Shown: positions 23,360 to 31,741, counted from the first letter of the stretch. The stretch is DNA of 38,002 bases from Actinomycetes bacterium (GCA_021846845.1 JAJZWB010000018.1:1-38002), one strand, 5' to 3'. Translations and numbers: made by a program. Notes: generated from the letters alone by a model not told the origin.

Positions 23360-23438
23360 TGGATTCACACAACTTCCCGGTCGCAGATCATGCGCCATAC
23401 AGTAGAAAGCTGCGCGTGCGCACGTATCCTCCTTCTGG
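23360..23438. promoter_or_regulatory. Divergent promoter region, PucR regulator and desaturase
   Basis: On the plus strand TATCCT at 23425-23430 lies eight bases before the desaturase TTG (23439). On the minus strand TACTGT (23399-23404) is a possible -10 box for the regulator gene. The region is clearly richer in A and T than the flanks. Confidence 0.45.
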
Positions 23439-24365
23439 TTGAGCCGAAAACACAAGATTGCGAACCTGATCGGGGTGCCCCTGCCGCTGATCGGAGTGGT
23501 GGTGGCGATCGTCCTGCTCTGGAACCGCGCGATCGGGCCGCTGGAGCTCGGCCTGCTGGTCGTCCTCTACGGGCTGACCGCGCTGGGCGTGACGCTGGGC
23601 TTTCACCGGATGCTCACCCACCGGGCGTTCGAGTCCTCGCGCGCGTTCCGCGCGATCATCGCGGTGCTGGGCTCGATGGCGGTTCAGGGCTCCGTCCTCA
23701 CGTGGGTCGCCGACCATCGCAAGCACCACGCGTTCACCGACCAGGAGGGCGATCCGCACTCCCCGCATCTGAGCGGCCCCGGGTTCCGGGGCGCCGTCAG
23801 GGGCCTGTGGCACGCCCATGTCGGTTGGCTGTTCGAGTCGGTCGGGATGGCGGATCGGTCCAGGTTCGTCCCCGACCTTCTCAGGGACCGCGTGATCACG
23901 GTCGTCGACAGGCTGTTCTGGCTCTGGGTCGCGCTCGGCTTCGCGATCCCGTTCGGGCTCGGGTGGCTGATCGGCGGCGGGCTCGGAGCGGCGCTCACCG
24001 CGGTCCTGTGGGGCGGCCTTGTCCGGGTGTTCCTCCTGCACCACGTGACCTGGTCGATCAACTCGGTCTGCCACTTCTTCGGCCGCCGCCGGTTCGCCGT
24101 CGAGGACGAGAGCCGCAACGTGTTCTGGCTGGCGCCCCTGTCGATGGGCGAGGCGTGGCATCACAACCACCATGCCTTCCCCACCTCGGCCTTCCACGGA
24201 CTGGGTTCCTGGGAGCGCGTCGCCGATCCGACCGGGCTGCTGATCTCCCTGCTCGAGCGGCTCGGCGTGATCTGGAACGTGGTCCGGATCAGCCCGGAGC
24301 GCCAGGCCGCGAAGCTCGCGCCCTCGGGGCGCGGACCCGACGGGCTGTCCGCGGACCGGAGCTGA
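23439..24365 (+). CDS. Membrane fatty-acid desaturase (delta-9 type)
   Basis: A 308-residue integral membrane di-iron enzyme that introduces a double bond into acyl chains, using O2. All three histidine boxes are present: HRMLTH (56-61), HRKHH (93-97) and HHNHH (241-245). About four membrane helices are visible (13-30, 36-54, 160-180, 182-200). The family includes acyl-CoA and acyl-lipid delta-9 desaturases. The start is a TTG, supported by TATCCT eight bases upstream, the same spacing as two other genes here. Likely role: adjusting membrane fluidity, for example in the cold, under the divergent PucR-type regulator. Confidence 0.92.
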   Translation: MSRKHKIANLIGVPLPLIGVVVAIVLLWNRAIGPLELGLLVVLYGLTALGVTLGFHRMLTHRAFESSRAFRAIIAVLGSMAVQGSVLTWVADHRKHHAFTDQEGDPHSPHLSGPGFRGAVRGLWHAHVGWLFESVGMADRSRFVPDLLRDRVITVVDRLFWLWVALGFAIPFGLGWLIGGGLGAALTAVLWGGLVRVFLLHHVTWSINSVCHFFGRRRFAVEDESRNVFWLAPLSMGEAWHHNHHAFPTSAFHGLGSWERVADPTGLLISLLERLGVIWNVVRISPERQAAKLAPSGRGPDGLSADRS

Positions 24366-24376
24366 GCGCCGGCCGG

Positions 24377-24389
24377 CCGCGGATCGCGG
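24377..24389. terminator. Small hairpin between convergent desaturase and clpS
   Basis: CCGCG (24377-24381) and CGCGG (24385-24389) flank a three-base loop in the 24-base gap between two convergent genes. It may stop transcription from both sides; no T-tract. Confidence 0.25.
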
Positions 24390-24677
24390 TCAGCCAGTCT
24401 CCAGCGGGCCCATCGTGAGCCCGGCGCGCTCCAGCGCCTCCCAGTAGCCCTCGGCGTCCTCCCGCGGGCCGCTCCAGACGATCGCGCAGCCGGTGCGATG
24501 GATCCGGTCGGCGATCCGATAGCCGTCGGCGAGCGTCACGCCGGGCACGACGCGAGCCAGCGTCTCGGCCACGTGATCGAACGTGTTGTGGTTGTCGTTG
24601 AGCACGACGACGCGCCAGTGGCCCCCAAGACCACCGGACGGGAGGTCCGTGCGCGGCAGCTCCACGGTCAGGGACAT
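24390..24677 (-). CDS. clpS: ATP-dependent Clp protease adaptor ClpS
   Basis: A 95-residue adaptor that brings N-degron substrates to the Clp protease. The core motif VVLNDNHNTFDHVAETL (24-40) is diagnostic; the family's usual NDDHNTF reads NDNHNTF here. The C-terminal part (GCAIVWSGPREDAEGYWEAL) fits the fold. The start ATG is nine bases after TATCGT with no ribosome site. In many actinobacteria clpS stands near peptidase or nicotinate phosphoribosyltransferase genes; here it lies between a desaturase and an MBL hydrolase, with no obvious partner. Confidence 0.93.
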   Translation of the reverse strand: MSLTVELPRTDLPSGGLGGHWRVVVLNDNHNTFDHVAETLARVVPGVTLADGYRIADRIHRTGCAIVWSGPREDAEGYWEALERAGLTMGPLETG

Positions 24678-24686
24678 CGTCGATTA

Positions 24687-24692
24687 ACGATA
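24687..24692 (-). promoter_or_regulatory. Probable -10 box of clpS
   Basis: Minus strand TATCGT, nine bases before the clpS ATG (24677). The short stretch around it is clearly AT-richer than the flanks. Confidence 0.5.
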
Positions 24693-24734
24693 TCGCCGCA
24701 CCGGTCCGCGCGCTGGCTGCGAGACTGCGCGGTC

Positions 24735-24840
24735 GGCGCTACGGCCGCTGCGGGCCGGTCCGCTTGCGCCGGGGGATCACGGGGAGGGCGCTCCCGGCGT
24801 TCAGGGCGCTAGGGCCGCTGCCCGCCGGCCCGCTTGCGCC
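24735..24840. repeat. 36-bp repeat: duplicated 3' end of the MBL gene with its stop codon
   Basis: The 3' end of the MBL gene (24805-24840) is matched at 32 of 36 positions by 24735-24770, 70 bases downstream of it in the direction of transcription. On the minus strand the real end reads RKRAGGQRP-stop and the copy reads RKRTGPQRP-stop, both with TAG. The copy is not in frame with the gene after its first stop. Confidence 0.88.
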
Positions 24841-25645
24841 AGTAGCGCTCATAGCCGAGGTACAGCTGCTCGGCCGGCACGATCTGCTCATAGGCGTCGG
24901 CCTGCTCCGGCGAGCCGCTTCGCAGGATCGTCTCACGCACGTTGGCAATGAACGCCTCGCGCCCGCGATCGCGAGCGACAGCGGACCACTCGTCCAGACG
25001 CTCGCCGAGCTCGTCGAGCTGCGCCTCGACATCCTCGGTCGATCCGAAGTGCGTCATCGCGAGCCGTTCCGGCCGCCAGCCGCGCACCAGTGCGATCGAC
25101 TCGTGCCAGGCCTCGACGTCGACGTCGGGCGGCGGCGTGGGCGGGATCGTGATCGAGTCCGGTGTCACCCGCACCCCGCCGACGTCGCCCACGAATGCGG
25201 TCCCGTCATGCAGATAGCAGACGTGGTGCGAGGCGTGGCCGGGCGTGTAGGCGACGCGGAAGCCGCCGAGGACCGTCTCCCCGCCTGCGAGCACCTCCAG
25301 GTTTCGCTCCGGGACGGGCTTCATCTCGCCCCACACGAGCTCCATCCGATCGCCGTACAGGCGGCGCGCGCTCTCGTACAGCCGCGACGGATCGGCCATG
25401 TGCCTGGCTCCGCGCTCGTGCACGTAGACGCGCAGGTCCGGCCAGCGCTCGACGAGCGCCCCCGCGGCGCCGGCGTGATCGAGGTGGATGTGCGTCAGCA
25501 GCAGCGCCCGCGGCCGCCGGCCGCCGAGCGCCTCGAGCAGCACCGGCAGGCACGACCCGGGTCCGGGATCGATCAGCACGTCGCCGACCTGCCAGCAGCC
25601 GATGACTCGCGCGCGCCCTAGATGCTGGAGGTCGATCACGCGCAT
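24809..25645 (-). CDS. MBL-fold metallo-hydrolase
   Basis: A 278-residue hydrolase of the metallo-beta-lactamase superfamily. The metal motif HIHLDHAG lies at 52-59 (His52, His54, Asp56, His57), with further ligands in TPGHASHH and FVGDVGG and a late His in LAMTHFGS. The form with THFGS near the C terminus resembles the glyoxalase II/ quorum-lactonase-like group; the substrate is unknown. I chose ATG 25645, since the open frame beyond it overlaps the divergent ecm promoter. TAACAAT lies about nine bases upstream. The last codons are duplicated downstream, and the gene is divergent from ecm. Confidence 0.85.
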   Translation of the reverse strand: MRVIDLQHLGRARVIGCWQVGDVLIDPGPGSCLPVLLEALGGRRPRALLLTHIHLDHAGAAGALVERWPDLRVYVHERGARHMADPSRLYESARRLYGDRMELVWGEMKPVPERNLEVLAGGETVLGGFRVAYTPGHASHHVCYLHDGTAFVGDVGGVRVTPDSITIPPTPPPDVDVEAWHESIALVRGWRPERLAMTHFGSTEDVEAQLDELGERLDEWSAVARDRGREAFIANVRETILRSGSPEQADAYEQIVPAEQLYLGYERYWRKRAGGQRP

Positions 25646-25716
25646 CGGCCAGCGATTGTTACACGGCCCCGCCGCGGGGCGCGATCGCGAGGCGAGGCCG
25701 GACATACAATGGCCCG
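25646..25716. promoter_or_regulatory. Divergent promoters of the MBL gene and ecm
   Basis: On the plus strand TACAAT (25705-25710) is six bases before the ecm ATG, the closest match to the -10 consensus in the window. On the minus strand TAACAAT (25655-25661) lies about nine bases before the MBL ATG. There is room for only short leaders, and no riboswitch-like structure (such as a B12 element) fits in the 71 bases. Confidence 0.55.
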
Positions 25717-27732
25717 ATGGCCGATACCCCGCAAGTCCGGCTGCCCGAGCGCGACCGCCCGTGGCTGATGCGCACATACGCCGGGCACTCCGATGCGCAG
25801 AGCTCCAACGAGCTCTACCGGCGAAACCTGGCCAAGGGCCAGACCGGACTCTCGGTGGCGTTCGACCTCCCGACACAGACCGGCTACGACCCCGACGACG
25901 AGCTCGCGCGCGGAGAGGTGGGCAAGGTCGGAGTCTCGGTCGCGCACCTCGGCGACATGCGGACGCTGATGGCCGGCATCCCGCTCGATCAGATGAACAC
26001 TTCGATGACGATCAACGCGACCGCCGCCTGGCTGCTCGCGCTCTACACGGTCGCTGCCGAGGAGCAGGGTGTCGCCGCCGAGAGCCTCCAGGGCACCACT
26101 CAGAACGACATCCTGAAGGAGTATCTGAGCCGGGGCACCTACGCCTTCCCGCCCGGCCCGAGCATGCGGCTGATCGCGGACACGATCGCCTACACCGTCG
26201 AGCACGTCCCGCGCTGGAACCCGATCAACATCTGCTCGTATCACCTCCAGGAGGCCGGGGCCACCCCCGTGCAGGAGATCGCCTACGCGCTGTGCAACGC
26301 GATCGCCGTGCTCGACGCGGTACGCGAGCGGGTCGGCGAGGAGCGGATGGGCAGCGTCTTCGGACGGATCTCGTTCTTCGTCAACGCCGGGGTGAGGTTC
26401 GTCGAGGAGCACGCGAAGCTTCGCGCGATGGCCCTCCTGTGGGACGAGCTCGGCCGGCTTCGCTATGGCGTCAGGGACGAGCGCCAGCGACGGTTCCGCT
26501 ACGGCGTTCAGGTCAACTCGCTGGGGCTGACCGAGGCGCAGCCGGAGAACAATGTCTACCGGATCGCGCTGGAGGCGCTCGCCGTCACGCTCGGGCGTGA
26601 CGCGCGCGCCCGAGCGCTTCAGCTGCCGGCCTGGAACGAGGCGCTCGGCCTGCCGCGCCCCTGGGACCAGCAGTGGTCCCTGCGGCTGCAGCAGATCCTC
26701 GCCTACGAGACCGACCTGCTGGAGTACCCGGACATCTTCGAGGGATCGCACGTGATGGACGGGCTCGTCGCGCAACTGGCCCAGGGCGCGCGCGAGGAGA
26801 TGGCGCGCGTGGCCGAGCTCGGCGGTGCGGTGCAGGCCGTCGACTACATGAAGTCGGCGCTCGTCGAGTCCCATCGCGAGCGGTGGCGGCGGATCGAGTC
26901 AGGCGAGCTGACGGTCGTCGGGATGAACCGCTTCCAGACCAGCGAGCCCTCGCCGCTGACCGCCGACGCCGACGGCGGGATCATGATCGTCGACCCGGAG
27001 GTCGAGGAGCGCCGCATCCTGGAGCTCGCGCAATGGCGCCGCCAGCGAGACCAGCCCGCGGTCGACGAGGCGCTGGCACGGCTGGCGCAGGCGGCGCGGG
27101 ACGAGTCTGAGAGCATCATGCCGGCGACGATCCAGGCCGCCCGTGCCGGGGTGACGACGGGCGAATGGGCGCGGACGCTGCGCGAGGTGTTCGGCTCATA
27201 CCGGGCTCCCACCGGGGTCGGCGATGCGGCCGGGGTCCCGAGCGAGGGGGTCGCCGCGCTCCGCGAGGAGGTTGAGCGGGTGTCTGAGGAGCTCGGTCGC
27301 AGGCTGAAGCTGCTGATCGGCAAGCCGGGGCTCGACGGGCACTCGAACGGGGCCGAGCAGATCGCGGTCCGGGCCAGGGACGCAGGCATGGACGTCGTCT
27401 ACGAGGGGATCCGCCTGACGCCCAGGCAGATCGCGTCCTCGGCCGCCCAGGAGGGCGTGCACGTGGTCGGACTCTCGATCCTCTCGGGCTCGCACTCCAA
27501 GCTGATCCCGTCGGTCCTGGAGGAGCTGGCGCAGGCCGGCGTCGGCGACGTGCCCGTCGTCGTCGGCGGGATCATCCCGGAGGCCGACGCGGAGGCGCTG
27601 CGGGCAGCCGGGGTGGCCGCCGTCTACACCCCCAAGGACTGGGATCTGAACGCGATGATCCGCGACATCGTGCGCCTCGCGGGCCGGGGGGCGAACCTGC
27701 ACGAGGGCGCCGACGCGACCGCGACGGCTTGA
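25717..27732 (+). CDS. ecm: Ethylmalonyl-CoA mutase (B12-dependent)
   Basis: This 671-residue single-chain mutase converts ethylmalonyl-CoA to methylsuccinyl-CoA in the ethylmalonyl-CoA pathway. The catalytic barrel (about 15-500) begins RTYAGHSDAQSSNELY, where methylmalonyl-CoA mutases usually have TYAGFS. The B12 domain has Asp540-x-His542-x2-Gly545 (LDGHSNGAEQIAVRARD), with His542 as the cobalt ligand. Its HSNGAEQ wording matches Ecm/MeaA proteins; methylmalonyl-CoA mutase typically reads HDRGAK. The ccr, lyase and hydratase genes nearby support this over a methylmalonyl-CoA mutase. The ATG is six bases after TACAAT with no ribosome site, hence probably leaderless. meaB follows with a TTGA overlap. 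Confidence 0.9.
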   Translation: MADTPQVRLPERDRPWLMRTYAGHSDAQSSNELYRRNLAKGQTGLSVAFDLPTQTGYDPDDELARGEVGKVGVSVAHLGDMRTLMAGIPLDQMNTSMTINATAAWLLALYTVAAEEQGVAAESLQGTTQNDILKEYLSRGTYAFPPGPSMRLIADTIAYTVEHVPRWNPINICSYHLQEAGATPVQEIAYALCNAIAVLDAVRERVGEERMGSVFGRISFFVNAGVRFVEEHAKLRAMALLWDELGRLRYGVRDERQRRFRYGVQVNSLGLTEAQPENNVYRIALEALAVTLGRDARARALQLPAWNEALGLPRPWDQQWSLRLQQILAYETDLLEYPDIFEGSHVMDGLVAQLAQGAREEMARVAELGGAVQAVDYMKSALVESHRERWRRIESGELTVVGMNRFQTSEPSPLTADADGGIMIVDPEVEERRILELAQWRRQRDQPAVDEALARLAQAARDESESIMPATIQAARAGVTTGEWARTLREVFGSYRAPTGVGDAAGVPSEGVAALREEVERVSEELGRRLKLLIGKPGLDGHSNGAEQIAVRARDAGMDVVYEGIRLTPRQIASSAAQEGVHVVGLSILSGSHSKLIPSVLEELAQAGVGDVPVVVGGIIPEADAEALRAAGVAAVYTPKDWDLNAMIRDIVRLAGRGANLHEGADATATA

Positions 27733-28727
27733 AGGACCCCAGAACCGACGGCCGCCGGCTGGGCGAGCGCTTGCGCGCCCGCGATCTGACGGCCGCGCCC
27801 GCCGCGCTCAACCTCGTCGAGAGCCGCGCCGACACGGCTCGCTCGGAGACCGAGGCGCTGCTGGCGACCGTCTCCCCCGCCGCGCTCGGCGGCGAGGCGC
27901 CCGCTCGGATCGTCGGCGTCACCGGCCCGCCCGGAGTCGGGAAGTCGACCCTGCTCTCGGGGCTGCTCGCCGCGTGGCGCCGGCGCGGCGAGTCGGTCGC
28001 GCTGCTGGCGGTCGATCCGAGCTCGCGCCGCTCCGGGGGGTCGCTGCTGGGCGACCGGGCGCGCATCGACCGGGACCCCTCGGACGCCTCGGTGTTCATC
28101 CGCTCGACCGCAGCCGGCGATCGGCTCGGCGGGCTCGCCCCCGCGACACGGGCGGCCGTGGCGGCGCTCTCGGCGGCGTTCGACGTGGTGGTGATCGAGA
28201 CGGTCGGCGTCGGGCAGTCCGAGACCGAGGTCGCGGAGGTCGCCGACACGGTCGCAGTCGTGATCCAGCCCGGCTCGGGCGACGTCCTCCAGTTCCTCAA
28301 GGCCGGGATCATGGAGGTCCCCGACGTGCTGGTGGTCAACAAGGCCGATCTCGGAGCGGTCGCCGATCGCGCGATGGCCGACCTGAGGGCAGCGCTGCGA
28401 TCGCTCGGCGCCCGGAACACGTCGGTCATCGCGGTTTCCTCCGTCCCGCCGCCGCGTGGCATCGACGCGCTCGTGGAGGCGCTTGACCAGCACCACGCGT
28501 CGCTCGCGCTGCCGGCTCGCCGCGCCGACGCGCGTCGGATGCACGCGCTGGCCGACTTCGCCGCCGAGCACGGCGACGCCGGGATGCGCGCACTCGGAGG
28601 CCGGCGCGCCGCGGAGCGCTGGCTAGCCGAGCAGGACGGCCTGCGCGACGCGGCCACGCTGCGCCGAGAGCTGGAGCGAAGGGCGGGCCGGGCCGCCCGG
28701 GCGCCCGGCGGCCCGGGAGAGCCGTGA
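27729..28727 (+). CDS. meaB: G-protein chaperone of the B12 mutase (MeaB/ArgK)
   Basis: A 332-residue GTPase that protects and reloads adenosylcobalamin mutases. It shows Walker A GPPGVGKST (66-74), the switch region ETVGVGQSETEV (157-168) and the base-recognition motif NKAD (204-207). The start is TTG, overlapping the ecm stop as TTGA, which makes a tight mutase-chaperone unit. MeaB is named from Methylorubrum, where it is needed for this pathway. The Pro/Gly/Arg-rich C-terminal tail is longer than the core fold requires. Confidence 0.93.
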   Translation: MKDPRTDGRRLGERLRARDLTAAPAALNLVESRADTARSETEALLATVSPAALGGEAPARIVGVTGPPGVGKSTLLSGLLAAWRRRGESVALLAVDPSSRRSGGSLLGDRARIDRDPSDASVFIRSTAAGDRLGGLAPATRAAVAALSAAFDVVVIETVGVGQSETEVAEVADTVAVVIQPGSGDVLQFLKAGIMEVPDVLVVNKADLGAVADRAMADLRAALRSLGARNTSVIAVSSVPPPRGIDALVEALDQHHASLALPARRADARRMHALADFAAEHGDAGMRALGGRRAAERWLAEQDGLRDAATLRRELERRAGRAARAPGGPGEP

Positions 28728-29299
28728 GCACCGCCGACAGCCGGCCGATCCGGCTCGCGGACGAGCCGCTGATCAAGGACGGCACCTCGCTGCGGCCCTG
28801 GCGAGACGACGATCTGGCCGCGCTGACCGAAGCAGGTCAGGACCCGGAGATCTCACGCTGGACCAGCGTTCCGCACCCGTATCGTGAGGCGGACGCACGC
28901 GCCTACCTGCGCCAGCGCCGGGAGGCGACCGCGGCCGGGGCGACCGCTCCGTTCGCGATCGCGCAGCCCGGCGACGGACGGCTGCTGGGCTCGATCGCGC
29001 TGTCTCGCCTGCACTGGGCGCAACGTCGCGGCGAGGTGGGCTACTGGCTGGCCAGGTGGGCGCGCGGGCAGGGCCACGCGACGCGGGCGGTGCGGCTGAT
29101 CTGCGCCTGGGGCTTCTCGTCCCTGGGGCTTGAGCGGATCGAGCTGATGGCCGCGACCGGCAACCTCGCGTCCCAGCGGGTCGCCGAGCGCTGCGGGTTC
29201 ACCCGCGAGGCGGTGCTGCGCCACCACCTGCGGGGCCGCGACGGCTACCAGGACATGGTCGTCTTCGGACTGCTCGCCGGCGAGCTGCCGCCGGGCTGA
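28724..29299 (+). CDS. GNAT acetyltransferase, RimJ/RimL type
   Basis: A 191-residue acetyl-CoA-dependent N-acetyltransferase. The typical RimJ/RimL pattern is visible: LRPWRDDDLAAL near the N terminus, GEVGYWLARWARGQGHATRA (the acetyl-CoA loop, about 104-123) and LASQRVAERCGFTREAVLR. The substrate could be a protein N terminus or a small amine. The GTG start overlaps the meaB stop as GTGA with GGGAGAG upstream, so it is the third gene of the ecm-meaB operon. A role in the mutase pathway is not evident. Confidence 0.88.
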   Translation: MSTADSRPIRLADEPLIKDGTSLRPWRDDDLAALTEAGQDPEISRWTSVPHPYREADARAYLRQRREATAAGATAPFAIAQPGDGRLLGSIALSRLHWAQRRGEVGYWLARWARGQGHATRAVRLICAWGFSSLGLERIELMAATGNLASQRVAERCGFTREAVLRHHLRGRDGYQDMVVFGLLAGELPPG

Positions 29300-29342
29300 G
29301 CGCGACGCGGATCTGCTCCGGCTCCGGGATCATCGATCGAAC

Positions 29343-31136
29343 GTGGCCCTGCTGCTCCTCTTCGCGCTGATCGCCGGCGCCGGCACCGCGATCACCCCGT
29401 GCGTCCTGCCGGTCGTCCCAGCCCTGCTGTCAGCCAGCGCGGCGGGTGGGCGGCGCCGGCCGATCGGGATCGTGCTGGGCCTGGCCGTCACGTTCACGAT
29501 CGCGATCGTCGCGCTCGCCCAGCTGGTCCGGGGGGTCGGCCTGGCGGCCGGAGCTGCGCGAACGACCGCGATCGTGGTGCTGATCGCATTCGGAGCCCTG
29601 CTGCTGATGCCCGCGCTGGCCGAGCGCCTCCAGGCCCCGCTGTCGCGCCTCGCCCGCTTCGGACCGCGCACGCGTGGCACCGGCTTCTGGTCCGGGGCGT
29701 GCGTGGGGGGCGCGCTCGGCTTCGTCTGCGCCCCCTGCGCCGGACCGATCCTCGCGGCGGTCACCTCGGTGAGCGCGTCGACCGGGGCCAACGCCCGCGT
29801 GGTCGCCGTGGCGCTCGCGTACGCAGCCGGGCTCAGCGCGGTGATGCTGCTCTACGGCCTCGGCGGCCGCGCGGTGCTCGGCGCGATCCGCCGGCGGGCC
29901 CGGGGGCACGCGGTGGAACGATCGCTCGGAGCCGTCCTGCTCGTGACGGGCATCGTGATGGCGGCCAACCTCGACGTCCGCTTCGAGGAGGCGCTCGCGC
30001 GCGACACAAGCCTGCCGGCCTTCCTGGTCGACCCGACGCGCGCGCTCGAGGCATCACGCGCCGTCCAGAGCCGCCTCGCGTCGCTGCGGCCGCCATCGCG
30101 CTTCGCGGCGCGCCAGGCGATCGACGCCTCCGCGACCCCCGTGGCGGCTCACGCCGGTGTGGCGATCCCGGGCGTGCGCACGCCGCCGCTGCCGAGCCTC
30201 GGGCCCGCGCCGTCGTTCACCGACACCCAGCGCTGGTTCAACACGCCCGGCGGCCGGCCGCTGACGCTCGCCGGGCTGCGCGGCCACGTGGTGCTGGTCG
30301 ACTTCTGGACCTACACGTGCATCAACTGCATCCGGACGCTCCCGTTCCTCAAGGGGCTCTGGGCCACCTACCACCGGTACGGGCTGGAGATCGTGGGGGT
30401 CGAGACGCCGGAGTTCACGTTCGAGCAGGATGCGGCCAACGTGCGGCAGGCGATCGCGTCCGACGGGCTGCGATACCCGGTCGTCCAGGACAACCGGTAC
30501 GGCACCTGGAACGCCTACCAGAACCAGTACTGGCCGGCCGAGTACCTGATCGACGCGCACGGGCAGGTGCGTCATGTTCAGTTCGGGGAGGGCGGCTACC
30601 GCCAGGACGAGGCGGCCGTCCGCGAGCTGCTCTACGAGGCGGGTGCGCGCAGCCTGCCGCCGCCGATGACCGTTCATGAGACGCTGCCGTCCGCGGGGCT
30701 GAGGACACCGGAGACCTACCTCAACCCGCAGCGAGCTGCCGGCGAGATGCTGGCCGCGCCGCTGACCGTCGGCGCGCACCGCTACGCCGGGGTGCGCTCG
30801 CCGGTCCTGAACGAGTTCGGCCTGCGCGGCTACTGGAGGGTGAGCTCGCAGGCGGTCACGTCGCTGGCGGCGGGCGACACGATCACCGGCCGCTTCGACG
30901 CCCGCGACGTCTACCTGGTCATGACCTCGGCCGGGGACCGACCGCGGCGGGTCGCGGTGCTGCTCGACGGGCGTCCGATCCCGGCCGCCGACGCGGGCGC
31001 CGACGTGAGCGGAGGTCAGGTGACCGTCGTGGGCCAGCGCCTCTACGCGCTCGTGTCGCTGCCGGCCGACGAACGGCGGACCGTGACGCTGGAGGTGCCT
31101 CCCGGGGTCAGCGCATACGACTTCACGTTCGGCTGA
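29343..31136 (+). CDS. dipZ: DipZ-type membrane thiol protein (CcdA + thioredoxin + C-terminal domain)
   Basis: This 597-residue protein carries reducing power across the membrane to an extracytoplasmic thioredoxin domain. The CcdA/DsbD part (1-210, about six helices) has Cys20 in TPCVLP and Cys129/Cys132 in CAPCAGP. The thioredoxin domain (about 285-430) has the CxxC motif Cys326-Cys329 in WTYTCINCIRTLPFL. A C-terminal beta-rich domain (about 450-597, ending VSAYDFTFG) completes the layout known from M. tuberculosis DipZ. The first two CcdA cysteines sit unusually close to the N terminus, so the start is probably right; it is GTG 29343. No -10 box is clear. Partners, such as exported cytochromes or lipoproteins, are not shown by the context. 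Confidence 0.9.
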   Translation: MALLLLFALIAGAGTAITPCVLPVVPALLSASAAGGRRRPIGIVLGLAVTFTIAIVALAQLVRGVGLAAGAARTTAIVVLIAFGALLLMPALAERLQAPLSRLARFGPRTRGTGFWSGACVGGALGFVCAPCAGPILAAVTSVSASTGANARVVAVALAYAAGLSAVMLLYGLGGRAVLGAIRRRARGHAVERSLGAVLLVTGIVMAANLDVRFEEALARDTSLPAFLVDPTRALEASRAVQSRLASLRPPSRFAARQAIDASATPVAAHAGVAIPGVRTPPLPSLGPAPSFTDTQRWFNTPGGRPLTLAGLRGHVVLVDFWTYTCINCIRTLPFLKGLWATYHRYGLEIVGVETPEFTFEQDAANVRQAIASDGLRYPVVQDNRYGTWNAYQNQYWPAEYLIDAHGQVRHVQFGEGGYRQDEAAVRELLYEAGARSLPPPMTVHETLPSAGLRTPETYLNPQRAAGEMLAAPLTVGAHRYAGVRSPVLNEFGLRGYWRVSSQAVTSLAAGDTITGRFDARDVYLVMTSAGDRPRRVAVLLDGRPIPAADAGADVSGGQVTVVGQRLYALVSLPADERRTVTLEVPPGVSAYDFTFG

Positions 31137-31159
31137 GCCCCGAATCGCATCCGGGAGGG

Positions 31160-31177
31160 CGTCCTATCATCAGGACG
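31160..31177. promoter_or_regulatory. Dyad over the -10 box of the zinc-ribbon gene
   Basis: CGTCCT-ATCATC-AGGACG has perfect 6-base arms and encloses the -10 candidate TATCAT (31165-31170). The ATG follows directly at 31178, seven bases after the -10 box. The layout suits a repressor covering the start of a leaderless gene. Confidence 0.45.
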
Positions 31178-31741
31178 ATGGAGGGCTCGACCGAGGTCCG
31201 CAGCTGGCTCCGCTGCTATCGCTGCTGGTCTCAGAACCTGGAGGTCCAGGTCCACTACGAGGGAATCCATCGGATCGACCCTGAGACGGGGGAGCGCGGC
31301 GAGGTCGTTGACGAGATGCAGGAGGCCGTCGTCCAGTGTCTGGAGTGCATGCACGACCAGCCCCACCTGGGCTTCCACAACGGGCGCGTCGAGCCTGTCG
31401 AGGATCGCTGGGAGCGAATGATCGCCGGCACACCATGGGTCGCCTCGTGCACCGTCACCGTCGACGCCGACGACGTCGAGACGTGCTCGGGCCCGGAGGC
31501 CGGGGATGCGCTGTCGTACGCCGCCTTCGGCGACCACGGCACGCGGGAGTTCTTCACCCACGTGCGCTTCCACAAGCATGAGGAGGAGCGGATCGTGGTT
31601 CACCTGCTCGTGGAGCTGTACTCGCGCTCCGCGGAGGAGGCGACCGAGGTGCTTGAGCAGGCTGCGCGCGGCCAGCTGGCGATCACCTCGCTGGCCGAGG
31701 AGTCGCGTCCGCCCGCGTCGACGGGAGACGCGCGGCACTGA
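31178..31741 (+). CDS. Zinc-ribbon hypothetical protein
   Basis: A 187-residue cytoplasmic protein with two CxxC knuckles, Cys13/Cys16 (LRCYRCWS) and Cys53/Cys56 (VQCLECMH), about 40 residues apart, likely a structural zinc site. The rest is acidic with several His residues (HVRFHKHEEERIVVH, about 127-141). I recognise no known family. The promoter is leaderless with a dyad over the -10 box. The gene overlaps the convergent membrane protease-like gene tail to tail by 59 bases (31683-31741), so their transcripts are antisense at the ends. Confidence 0.72.
   Translation: MEGSTEVRSWLRCYRCWSQNLEVQVHYEGIHRIDPETGERGEVVDEMQEAVVQCLECMHDQPHLGFHNGRVEPVEDRWERMIAGTPWVASCTVTVDADDVETCSGPEAGDALSYAAFGDHGTREFFTHVRFHKHEEERIVVHLLVELYSRSAEEATEVLEQAARGQLAITSLAEESRPPASTGDARH

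Noticed and set aside
25646-25716. Cobalamin riboswitch before the B12-dependent mutase
   Set aside because: Only 71 bases separate the divergent genes, with a -10 box six bases from the ATG, so there is no room for the element.
25717-27732. Methylmalonyl-CoA mutase
   Set aside because: The RTYAGHS start and the HSNGAEQ B12 motif match ethylmalonyl-CoA mutases, and ccr is close by. Methylmalonyl-CoA mutases usually have TYAGFS and HDRGAK-type sequences.
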